NCBI RefSeq assembly: GCF_001652265.1
Contig: NZ_LWBS01000187.1
Coordinates: 30,183 to 94,182 of the forward strand
Direction: 5' to 3'
DNA from: Rhizobium leguminosarum
GTDB lineage: Bacteria > Pseudomonadota > Alphaproteobacteria > Rhizobiales > Rhizobiaceae
DNA length: 64,000 bases
In this document: positions 45,107-53,191 of the stretch, piece by piece
Layout: every line of letters starts with the position of its first letter
Position numbering within the stretch: the first letter of the stretch is position 1
Program-made: the position numbers and the translations under genes
Notes under the pieces: model-generated
Databases searched by the model: none
What the model saw: only the letters and a program-made list of their open reading frames with translations
What the model was told of the DNA's origin: nothing

Positions 45107-45719
45107 GCCGCAAGCTGGGCATCGAGCCCTACTTTCATGAGACGGCATCCGTCAGCGATTCCACCTTCGGGCGCTATACGGAGGTCTCGGAACGCTGCCG
45201 CATCAGCGAGGCCAGCTTCGGCGACTATTCCTACATCATGCAGGACGGCTCCGTCTGGTGTGCGACGATCGGCAAGTTCGTCAATATCGCTGCCGCCGTG
45301 CGCATCAACGCCACCAACCATCCGACCTGGCGCGCGACACTGCATCATTTCACCTATCGCGCCGCCGACTACTGGCCGGACGGCGACGTGGAAACAGACT
45401 TCTTCGCCTGGCGGCGCGCAAACCGCGTTACAATCGGCAACGATGTCTGGATCGGCCACGGGGCGACGATCCTGCCCGGCGTCAACGTCGGCAAGGCGCG
45501 GTGATCGGAGCCGGAGCCGTCGTCTCGAAGGACGTCGCGCCCTATGCGATCGTCGGCGGCGTGCCGGCCAAGCTCATTCGCGAGCGCTTTCCAAGAGAGA
45601 TCGGCGAACGGATGGACAGGCTTTCCTGGTGGGACTGGGAGCACGACCGGCTGCGCCAGGCGCTCGAGGATTTTCGCAACCTAGACGCGGAAGATTTCCT
45701 GTCCCGCTACGGCGGTTAA
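45103..45719 (+). pseudogene. Phosphonate-operon hexapeptide acetyltransferase, frameshifted
   Basis: Left-handed beta-helix transferase of the phn-associated type (TIGR03308-like). Reading starts at 45103 (MSRKLGIEPYFHETASVS) and runs to NRVTIGNDVWIGHGATILPGVNVGK at about 45495. There the sequence aaggcgcggtgatc lacks one G relative to the expected AAG GGC GCG GTG ATC, giving a TGA at 45502-45504. The rest (GAVIGAGAVVSKDVAPYAIV ... SRYGG) is intact in the next frame to 45719. Restored, it would have 205 residues, normal for the family. Recent single-base loss, or a sequencing error in a G/C run. Confidence 0.85.
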
Positions 45720-45833
45720 ACCCCCGATATAGGGGCGGAGAATTGTGACAGGACTTACACAAATATGACATGTGAGGTTCATCAAGCGGGACTAATGCGA
45801 TGCTGACCAAGGCCTGGATCGCAAGGGAAGAGC

Positions 45834-46682
45834 ATGATGTTCGAGCTGAAGAATGTCACACGTCGTTTCGGAAAAAAGCTCGCCGTCGATTCCGTCACGC
45901 TCGCCATTCCCCAGGGCCAGATGGTTGGCATCATCGGCCGCTCCGGCGCCGGCAAGTCGACGCTGCTGCGCATGATCAACCGTCTTCAGCAGCCGAGCTC
46001 CGGCTCCATTCATTTCGCCGGCGTCGAGGTCTCCGGGCTTCGCGGCCAGGCGCTGCGCAACTGGCAGCGCGACTGCGCGATGATCTTCCAGCAGTTCAAC
46101 CTGGTGCCACGCCTCGACGTTCTCACCAATGTCATGCTCGGCCGCCTCAATCACCGCTCGACGCTTATGAGCCTGCTCAACATCTTCACCCGCGAGGAAC
46201 GCGTGCATGCGATCGCCGCACTCGAACGCCTCGGCATCGAGCAGACGGAGCTGCAGGCAGCCGGCACGCTTTCCGGCGGCCAGCAGCAGCGCGTGGCGAT
46301 CGCCCGCGCGCTGATGCAGAACCCGAAGATGGTTCTCGCCGACGAGCCGATTGCCTCGCTCGATCCGCTGAACGCCAAGATCGTCATGGATGCGCTGCGC
46401 GATATCAACGAGCGCGAGGGCATCACCGTCGTCACCAACCTTCACACGCTCGACACCGCCCGCAACTATTGTGAGCGCATCGTCGGCATGGCCGGCGGCC
46501 GCGTCGTCTTCGACGGCAAGCCCTCGGAGCTGACTGCCGAAGCGGTGAAGGAGATCTACGGGACGGACAAGGACGGCGCCGGCATCGACGAAACGGTGAC
46601 CTCGACTTCAATCAATATCGCCCCCGAGCGGGCAGACAATCAATCCGCCGGCACCCAACCGCTGGCGCTGGCCGGTCTCTGA
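45834..46682 (+). CDS. phnC: PhnC, phosphonate importer ATPase
   Basis: 282 residues. Walker [10 protein letters not shown], signature [15 protein letters not shown], Walker [13 protein letters not shown], His switch [10 protein letters not shown] (His kept, preceded by Leu/Asn as in PhnC). The C-terminus has about 35 extra, low-complexity residues. Separate promoter possible: 114 bp precede it, with half-sites resembling the PHO box on the opposite strand. Adjacent ATG at 45837 is equally possible. Confidence 0.95.
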   Translation: MMFELKNVTRRFGKKLAVDSVTLAIPQGQMVGIIGRSGAGKSTLLRMINRLQQPSSGSIHFAGVEVSGLRGQALRNWQRDCAMIFQQFNLVPRLDVLTNVMLGRLNHRSTLMSLLNIFTREERVHAIAALERLGIEQTELQAAGTLSGGQQQRVAIARALMQNPKMVLADEPIASLDPLNAKIVMDALRDINEREGITVVTNLHTLDTARNYCERIVGMAGGRVVFDGKPSELTAEAVKEIYGTDKDGAGIDETVTSTSINIAPERADNQSAGTQPLALAGL

Positions 46683-46768
46683 GAGAGACGGCTGCGATCG
46701 AGCGCCCGCGTCAAGGGCACACTTCTTCGTAACGGGAAGGCCGGGGACACCGGTCAATAGGAGAGAAC

Positions 46769-47674
46769 ATGTTGAAGAAAGCACTCTTTGCGGCAACGGC
46801 GCTCTTCGCGCTCGCCGGCGCTGCCCATGCTGCAGATCTCAAGGAATTCCGCATCGGCATCCTCGGCGGCGAAAACGAAACCGACCGCCTGCGCAACTAT
46901 GCCTGCCTTGCCGACCACCTGAAGCAGGAATTCGGCTTCGAGAAGGTTTCGCTCTTCCCGGCCGCCGACTATGACGGCGTGATCCAGGGCCTGCTCGGTG
47001 GCACGCTCGACTTCGCCGAACTCGGCGCTTCCGGCTACGCAGCCGTCTACATCAAGGATCCGAAGGCCGTCACGCCGATCCTGACGACGCAGCAGAAGGA
47101 CGGCTCGACGGGTTACCACTCGATCGGCCTCGCTCTGAAATCATCAGGCATCAAGACCATCCAGGACGCCAAGGGCAAGAAGCTCGGCTATGCCGATCCG
47201 GATTCCACCTCCGGCTACCTCGTTCCGCTGACGCAGATCCCGAAGGACACGGGCATGCCGAACGACAAGTTCTTCGCCTCGACCCAGTTCAACGGCGGCC
47301 ACGAGAACAACCTTCTCGCTGCCTATGACGGCAAGGTCGACATCGCCGTCGACGATAGCTCGGGCATCGGTGACTTCAAGGACGGCTACACCTCCGGCAC
47401 CTTCCGCAAGGAAGTCGACAAGGGCGCCGTCGATCCGAACAAGCTGGTCGAAGTGTGGCGTTCGCCGCTGATCCCAAACGGCCCGCTCGTCGTTCGCAAC
47501 GCTCTCGGCGAAGAGTGGCAGAAGAAGCTTGCAGCCTTCTTCACGGCTCTGCCGGAAAAGGATCATAAGTGCTTCGCGGCTATCGAAGGCGGCGATTACA
47601 AGGGCTACGCCCCCGTCAAGCACGACTTCTACAACACTGTCGTTGAAGTCCGCAAAGCTGCCATCGGCGGCTGA
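46769..47674 (+). CDS. phnD: PhnD, phosphonate-binding protein
   Basis: Periplasmic binding protein, 301 residues. Signal peptide about 1-22 (ATALFALAGAAHA before ADLKEFRIGIL). Motifs typical of PhnD: FRIGILGGENETDRL, GTLDFAELGASGYA, and ADPDSTSGYLVPL. Preceded by AGGAGA. A stem-loop with a T-rich tail follows its stop. Confidence 0.95.
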   Translation: MLKKALFAATALFALAGAAHAADLKEFRIGILGGENETDRLRNYACLADHLKQEFGFEKVSLFPAADYDGVIQGLLGGTLDFAELGASGYAAVYIKDPKAVTPILTTQQKDGSTGYHSIGLALKSSGIKTIQDAKGKKLGYADPDSTSGYLVPLTQIPKDTGMPNDKFFASTQFNGGHENNLLAAYDGKVDIAVDDSSGIGDFKDGYTSGTFRKEVDKGAVDPNKLVEVWRSPLIPNGPLVVRNALGEEWQKKLAAFFTALPEKDHKCFAAIEGGDYKGYAPVKHDFYNTVVEVRKAAIGG

Positions 47675-47691
47675 TCGAGCCATTTCGAAGA

Positions 47692-47720
47692 GGGCGGCCG
47701 GCAGCGGTCGCCCTTTATCT
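47692..47720 (+). terminator. Attenuator hairpin after phnD
   Basis: 9-bp stem gggcggccg/cggtcgccc (one G-U pair) with a 4-nt loop, then tttatctt. Lies 18 bp after the phnD stop and before phnE, so it can set a higher level of binding protein than permease. Confidence 0.6.
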
Positions 47721-47740
47721 TGTGACCAGGCGAGGCGTTG

Positions 47741-48700
47741 ATGACTATTGCCGATACACAGCCGCATATGCAGAGCACCAAGGAGATCGGCACCGCCTGG
47801 GACCGGATGATCGCCAAGCGTCGCTTCTACACCATCCTCGGCCTGGTTATCCTGATTGCGGCTTTCGTCAGCTCCGTCCGCTTCGCCGACGAGAGCAATG
47901 CCGGCCATTTCTTCGATCGCCTGCCGCATCTCTTCGATTTCCTGAGCTGGCTCATCCCCAAGGATTGGAACGATGTCTGGCGCGCGCTGTTCGACATAGC
48001 GAGCGTCAACGACAAGGGCGGCGAGGAATTCAATTTCGACAGGGGACGCGTCTATATCTGGGGCGCCTTCTACATTCCCGAATATTTCGAGCTGATGATC
48101 GTCACGATCAACGTCGCGCTGATCTCGACCATTGTCGCCTTCGTCTTTGCCGTTCCCTTGAGCTTCTTTGCCGCGCGCAACCTGACGAATTCATGGCCGT
48201 TGCGGATCGTCACCAAGCGGCTGATGGAGTTCCTGCGCGCCTTCCCTGAAATCGTCATTGCCGGGCTGTTTTCGGCGATCCTGTCGATCGGGCCGGTCGC
48301 TGCCATCATCGCCATCACCCTGCACACGATCGGCGCGCTGGGCAAACTCTTCTACGAAGTGGCCGAAAATATCGACATGAAGCCTCACGAAGGCATGAAA
48401 GCGGTTGGCGCCAACTGGTGGGAGCGCGTGCGCTTTGCCGCTCTGCCGCAAGTGCTGCCGAATTTCACCTCCTATGCGCTGCTGCGCCTCGAGGTCAACG
48501 TGCGCGCCTCAACCATCATCGGCGCCGTCGGCGGCGGCGGCATCGGTGAGGAGCTGAAGCTTTCGATCTCGCGCGGCTTCGGCGCCAAGACGATGGCACT
48601 CGTGCTCCTGCTGTTCGTGACGATCGTCGCCGTCGACCAGTTCTCCGCATGGCTGCGCCGCCGCCTGGTCGGCGAGCACGCCTTCCTCCTGCAACATTGA
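47741..48700 (+). CDS. phnE: PhnE, phosphonate importer permease (first)
   Basis: 319-residue permease. Long cytoplasmic/first-helix region with RRFYTILGLVILIAAFVSSV, then periplasmic part and permease core; EAA loop HEGMKAVGANWWERVRFAALPQ near residue 215. ATG at 47741 is used; TTG at 47738 is in frame. Together with the next gene it forms the channel. Confidence 0.92.
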   Translation: MTIADTQPHMQSTKEIGTAWDRMIAKRRFYTILGLVILIAAFVSSVRFADESNAGHFFDRLPHLFDFLSWLIPKDWNDVWRALFDIASVNDKGGEEFNFDRGRVYIWGAFYIPEYFELMIVTINVALISTIVAFVFAVPLSFFAARNLTNSWPLRIVTKRLMEFLRAFPEIVIAGLFSAILSIGPVAAIIAITLHTIGALGKLFYEVAENIDMKPHEGMKAVGANWWERVRFAALPQVLPNFTSYALLRLEVNVRASTIIGAVGGGGIGEELKLSISRGFGAKTMALVLLLFVTIVAVDQFSAWLRRRLVGEHAFLLQH

Positions 48701-48707
48701 GGCCGCC

Positions 48708-50051
48708 ATGACGGTGATCGATGCAAACCGCATGCACGAGATAGAAACGCGCTATCCGGAATATTTCCACCGGTCGTTCCGCCAGCGTTTCGGCGGGCTG
48801 ATGATTCTCATCGCAACGCTGCTCTACAGCCTCTATGCCGTCTGGTTCTTCGACCTGCCGAAGCTCTTCGCCGAGGCCCATTGGGAGCGCGTCGGCATCT
48901 ATCTCAGCCAATGGGTGAGCTACGACGTCCAGCCGGAATTGCGCATCGAGGATGACGGCTCGATCGACATCCGTTATCCGCGTTTCTCGCCGCTCGGCGA
49001 CAATCCGCATCCGGACTGGCTGGTCAACAACCCCGACGGCAGCATCACCGTTTCGATCAGCGGCACCAGCCGCACCGTCACCGTCTCGAAGAGCGAGACA
49101 ATCGTCACCGCGCATGGCGTCAGCGTCCCGGTCGAAGTTTCGAGCGGCGCGCCGAAAGTCGTCGGACCGGTGCCCGGCTGGATGACGGTTTATGACGACA
49201 ACGTCCTGGCCGATCTCGGCTTTGCCGGCAATGTCAGCATTTCCGTCGACCGGGTGAAGATCCGCAAGCGTTTCGTCGGCTGGGCGAATTTCATCTTCGA
49301 CACGCAATCGTCCTTCTTCGACAAGCCGGTCGGCGAGGTCGTCAGCCTCATCGCCTCCGGTCCGCGCATCAAGCCCGACCAGTCCAACCTGTCGCTCGCC
49401 TTCGACGATATCTGGAACAACAGCGAATGGCAGCACGGCGACGTCTGGACCAAGCTTTTCCAGACGATCGTCATGGCGTTCCTCGGCACGCTGCTCGGCG
49501 CGCTTACCGCCTTTCCACTGGCCTTCCTGGCAGCGCGCAACATCACGCCGAACCGCCTGCTGAACCAGATCCTGAAGCGCTTCTTCGATTTCCTGCGCTC
49601 GGTCGATATGCTGATCTGGGCGCTGTTCCTGACACGCGCCTTCGGCCCCGGCCCGCTTGCCGGCAGCGGTGCGATCTTCCTCACCGAGACCGGCACGCTC
49701 GGCAAACTCTATTCCGAAGGCCTCGAGAATATCGACAACAAGCCGCGGGAAGGCATCAAATCAACAGGCGCTCAGACCGTGCTCGTCCATCGTTATGGCA
49801 TTATGCCGCAGATCGTTCCCGTCTTCGTCAGCCAGACGCTCTACCAATGGGAATCGAACGTGCGCGGCGCGACCATTATCGGCGCCGTCGGCGCCGGCGG
49901 CATCGGCCTCAAACTGTGGGAGGCCATGCGCACCAATGCCAACTGGGAAAACGTCGCCTACATGGTCATTCTGATCCTGATCGTCGTCTTCATTTTCGAC
50001 ACCGCCTCGAACGCGCTGCGCCACCGGCTGATGGGCACGAAAACCCACTGA
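48708..50051 (+). CDS. phnE: PhnE, phosphonate importer permease (second, long)
   Basis: 447-residue PhnE-type permease, unusually long because of a periplasmic domain between the first helix and the core (about residues 65-235, rich in Ser/Thr/Val: NPDGSITVSISGTSRTVTVS). Core EAA loop PREGIKSTGAQTVLVHRYGIMPQ. Two consecutive phnE genes are common in rhizobia. Begins 7 bp after the previous gene. Confidence 0.92.
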   Translation: MTVIDANRMHEIETRYPEYFHRSFRQRFGGLMILIATLLYSLYAVWFFDLPKLFAEAHWERVGIYLSQWVSYDVQPELRIEDDGSIDIRYPRFSPLGDNPHPDWLVNNPDGSITVSISGTSRTVTVSKSETIVTAHGVSVPVEVSSGAPKVVGPVPGWMTVYDDNVLADLGFAGNVSISVDRVKIRKRFVGWANFIFDTQSSFFDKPVGEVVSLIASGPRIKPDQSNLSLAFDDIWNNSEWQHGDVWTKLFQTIVMAFLGTLLGALTAFPLAFLAARNITPNRLLNQILKRFFDFLRSVDMLIWALFLTRAFGPGPLAGSGAIFLTETGTLGKLYSEGLENIDNKPREGIKSTGAQTVLVHRYGIMPQIVPVFVSQTLYQWESNVRGATIIGAVGAGGIGLKLWEAMRTNANWENVAYMVILILIVVFIFDTASNALRHRLMGTKTH

Positions 50052-50191
50052 TCCATCGATCAAAGGCGGTGGCGGCGCGACGTCATCATCATTCTGTCAC
50101 GGAAATCTTTTAGCCGGGAGCCTGCTTGCGGTTCGCCGCCAAATCACTGCACAGTGCCCTCCCCGTTTGGACGATCTCCAGGATAAAAGCC

Positions 50192-50887
50192 TTGCGCTAC
50201 GCTCTCTATTTCTCGCCGCCGAAGGATGATCCCCTGACCGGCGCGGCCTCGCTCTGGCTCGGCCGCAATGCTTTCACCGGCGAGACCTATCCTGCGCCGG
50301 AATATGCGCAACTGGGTGCGGCAGAACAGTTCGAGCTGACCGCCGACCCGCGCCGCTACGGCTTTCACGCCACGATCAAGGCGCCCTTTTCGCTCGCTTC
50401 CTCGGTCACCGAGAAGGATCTCATGGCCGTCGCCGAGGATTTTGCCCAGCGCACGCAAGCCTTCGAGATTCCTGAACTCGTGCTCGGCCAACTCGGCCGT
50501 TTTTTTGCCCTCGTTCCCGGTTCTGTTCATCAACCTCTTCAGGATTTCGCCGCGAAGGTGGTAAGGTCGTTCGAACCGTTCCGCGCAGCGCTTTCCGAGG
50601 CCGAGATGGCGCGGCGCAACCCGGAGAAGCTCAGCAACAGCCAGCGCAGCCATCTGCAGCGCTGGGGTTATCCTTACGTCATGGAGGATTTCGGCTTTCA
50701 CATGACGCTGAGCGGCCAGGTGCCCGAGACACGCGCCGCGGTGATGAAAGCGATCCTGACCGAGCGGTTTGCCGATTTCACCGGCCGGCCGCTTTCGATT
50801 TCCGGCCTTGCCGTCTTCATCGAGGAGACGCGCGGCGCGCCATTCAAAGTTCATTCCTGGCTGCCGCTTGCCGGCGCCAAAAGCTGA
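50192..50887 (+). CDS. DUF1045 / 2H-phosphoesterase-like phosphonate operon protein
   Basis: 231 residues from a TTG at 50192 (MRYALYFSPP when Met-initiated), the usual start in this family, with AGGA upstream. Two HxT motifs of the 2H phosphoesterase superfamily: RYGFHATIKAPF (near 68) and FGFHMTLSG (near 170), so a 2',3'- or 1,2-cyclic phosphate bond is the likely target. It lies in the phn operon where no PhnP gene is seen. Function not established; inference only. Confidence 0.85.
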   Translation: MRYALYFSPPKDDPLTGAASLWLGRNAFTGETYPAPEYAQLGAAEQFELTADPRRYGFHATIKAPFSLASSVTEKDLMAVAEDFAQRTQAFEIPELVLGQLGRFFALVPGSVHQPLQDFAAKVVRSFEPFRAALSEAEMARRNPEKLSNSQRSHLQRWGYPYVMEDFGFHMTLSGQVPETRAAVMKAILTERFADFTGRPLSISGLAVFIEETRGAPFKVHSWLPLAGAKS

Positions 50888-50900
50888 AAGACCTGACGCC

Positions 50901-52040
50901 ATGAGCAAAGAGACCGTGTTTTCCAACGCCCGCATCGTTCTCGAAGATGATATTCTCTCGGGATCGATCCTCATCCGTGACGGCAAGATCGCCGACATCT
51001 CCGAGGGAAGTTTGGTAGCCGGCGAAGATTTCGAGGGCGACTACATCATTCCCGGCCTCGTCGAGTTGCACACCGATCATCTCGAAGGCCATTATCAGCC
51101 GCGCCCCGGCATTCGCTGGAACAAGACCGCCGCCATCCAGGCGCATGACGCCCAGATCGTCACCTCAGGCATTACAACGGTGTTCGACTGCCTGCGCATG
51201 GGTGCGGACGAGGACGGCGGCTTCGAACATGGCGAGATGCGCGAGATGGCCGACGCCATCCAGTCGGCGGAGAAGGAAGGCAGGCTGCGTGCCGAGCACC
51301 TGCTTCATTTGCGCTGCGAGGTCTCGGCCGACAATGTGCTCGAACATTTCGCCGATTTCGAAAACGACCAGCATGTGCGGCTCGTGTCGCTGATGGATCA
51401 TGCACCCGGCCAGCGTCAGTTCCAGACGATGGATCAATATATCTTCTACTACCAGAAGAAGCGGGGCCTGAGCGACGAGGCCTTCGCCCGTTTCGTCGCC
51501 AAGCGCCAGGCAGAATCGGCGCGCAATTCGACGCCGCACCGCGATGCCATCGCCAAGGTCTGCGCCGAGCGTGGTATCACCGTGGCAAGCCATGACGACG
51601 CGACGCTCTCGCATGTCGACGAGGCGATTGACAATGGCGTGCGCCTGGCCGAATTCCCGACCAGCTTCGACGCAGCCCGGGCGTCGCACGGACATGGCAT
51701 GAGCGTGCTGATGGGCGCGCCGAACATCGTGCGAGGCAAATCCCATTCCGGCAATATCGCCGCCCGCGACCTTGCCGAGATGGGCGTGCTCGACGTGCTT
51801 TCCTCCGACTACGTGCCGCTCAGCCTGCTGCATGCGCCTTTCATCCTCGCCGACGAGGTCGAAAGCATCAGCCTGCCGAAAGCGATCGCCATGGTGACGT
51901 CGACGCCCGCCCGCACCGTCAGCCTCGATGATCGCGGCCGGATCGCGACGGGGCTGCGCGCCGATCTCGTCCGCGTCCATCGTTCCCATGGCGTGCCGGT
52001 GACACGCTCGGTCTGGCGCCAAGGACGCCGTGTCGCATGA
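50901..52040 (+). CDS. phnM: PhnM, ribosyl-triphosphonate diphosphatase
   Basis: Amidohydrolase-superfamily enzyme, 379 residues, removing diphosphate from the alpha-D-ribose-1-phosphonate triphosphate. Metal site VELHTDHLEGHYQPRPG near residue 54, VSLMDHAPGQRQFQ, and ASHDDATLSHVDEA. Overlaps phnN by ATGA. Confidence 0.95.
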   Translation: MSKETVFSNARIVLEDDILSGSILIRDGKIADISEGSLVAGEDFEGDYIIPGLVELHTDHLEGHYQPRPGIRWNKTAAIQAHDAQIVTSGITTVFDCLRMGADEDGGFEHGEMREMADAIQSAEKEGRLRAEHLLHLRCEVSADNVLEHFADFENDQHVRLVSLMDHAPGQRQFQTMDQYIFYYQKKRGLSDEAFARFVAKRQAESARNSTPHRDAIAKVCAERGITVASHDDATLSHVDEAIDNGVRLAEFPTSFDAARASHGHGMSVLMGAPNIVRGKSHSGNIAARDLAEMGVLDVLSSDYVPLSLLHAPFILADEVESISLPKAIAMVTSTPARTVSLDDRGRIATGLRADLVRVHRSHGVPVTRSVWRQGRRVA

Positions 52041-52633
52041 TGTCGCACGAACCCCACGCAGGAGCCGGAGCCGAGCGCGGCATCATGGTCGTCGTCGTCG
52101 GACCAAGCGGCGCCGGCAAGGACACGCTGATGAACCTCGCGGCCCGGCGTTTCAAGGGCCGCGACGATGTGCATTTCGTCCGCCGCGTCATCACCCGTCA
52201 CCGTGACGCCGGCGGCGAAGATCATCTTTCCGTCTCCCTCCAAGGTTTTGCCGCCATGGAGCAATCAGGCTCCTTCGCTGTCTGGTGGGAAGCGCATGGC
52301 CTGAGATACGGTATCCCGGCCGAGGTCTCGGTGGCGCTGTCAAGAGGCCACATCGTCGTCGCCAACGGCTCGCGCTCGGCGCTTCATCGCTTCCAGGCCG
52401 CCTTCCCGCGGCTGAAAGTCATCAACGTTACCGCCAGTCCAGAGGTGCTCGCCGGCCGGCTGGAGGCGCGCGGCCGCGAGACGCATGAGGATATCATGGC
52501 GCGGCTTGCCCGCGGACCGCTGACGGTGCGCGGCGAATACGACGTGGTGGAGCTCGACAATAGCGGCTCGCTCGAAGAGGCCGAGCAGAAGATGATCGAG
52601 ATCCTGGACGGGTTGCTGACCAAGACGCACTGA
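52037..52633 (+). CDS. phnN: PhnN, ribose 1,5-bisphosphate phosphokinase
   Basis: 198 residues, guanylate-kinase-like. Walker A VVVVGPSGAGKDTLM near residue 17, then FVRRVITRHRDAGGEDH. Makes PRPP from ribose-1,5-bisphosphate, recycling the ribose moiety at the end of the C-P lyase pathway. Last gene of the phn operon, 19 bp before the GrpB-like gene. Confidence 0.95.
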   Translation: MMSHEPHAGAGAERGIMVVVVGPSGAGKDTLMNLAARRFKGRDDVHFVRRVITRHRDAGGEDHLSVSLQGFAAMEQSGSFAVWWEAHGLRYGIPAEVSVALSRGHIVVANGSRSALHRFQAAFPRLKVINVTASPEVLAGRLEARGRETHEDIMARLARGPLTVRGEYDVVELDNSGSLEEAEQKMIEILDGLLTKTH

Positions 52634-52652
52634 ACAGATCGAGAGGAAGGGC

Positions 52653-53156
52653 ATGCGTGCCATCAAGGTGGTCGACTACGATCCTTCCTGGCCGCGGCTC
52701 TTTGCCGAAATCAGCACCGAGGTCTCCGGCTTGCTCGGCGACCGCCTGCTTTCCATCGATCATATCGGCAGCACCTCGGTGCCTGGCCTGGCGGCCAAGC
52801 CGAAGATCGACCTCGATGCCGTGATGATATCCGACGCGTTCCTGCCGGCGGCGATCGAGATGGTGCGCGCGGCGGATTTGGTCTTCCACGGCGACACTGG
52901 AGAGCAACGATGGGCTTTCACCCGCGATCATCAAGCTTATGGCTTCAAGCTCTATCTTTGCGGACCCAATAATCGCGCGCATCGAGACCGCATTCTGTTT
53001 CGCGATTATCTCCGGGATCATCCCGAGAGGGCCAAAGCCTATGCCGATCTGAAACACCGGCTGGCTGCGGAGGCAGGCGGCGATTGGGATTTTTACACCG
53101 GCGGAAAGACCGCGTTTGTCAGCGAGACGGTTCGGCTGGCTGCCTTGAAGACGTAA
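52653..53156 (+). CDS. GrpB/UPF0157 family protein
   Basis: 167 residues, nucleotidyltransferase-like GrpB family of unknown role. Motif IDHIGSTSVPGLAAKPKIDL (near residues 38-57) and HRDRILFRDYLRDHPERAKAYADLK. It follows phnN by 19 bp, so it may be co-transcribed, but no functional link is evident. Convergent with ftsK. Confidence 0.9.
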   Translation: MRAIKVVDYDPSWPRLFAEISTEVSGLLGDRLLSIDHIGSTSVPGLAAKPKIDLDAVMISDAFLPAAIEMVRAADLVFHGDTGEQRWAFTRDHQAYGFKLYLCGPNNRAHRDRILFRDYLRDHPERAKAYADLKHRLAAEAGGDWDFYTGGKTAFVSETVRLAALKT

Positions 53157-53191
53157 AACAGGAATCCGTCAGACGCCCTGGCCGCCGGCGA

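Noticed and set aside
45720..45833. Possible second PHO box before phnC (gtgacag ... atgacat on the plus strand)
   Set aside because: The half-sites are 20 bp apart rather than 11 and point away from phnC; only a weak middle half-site (ttacaca) would fill the gap.
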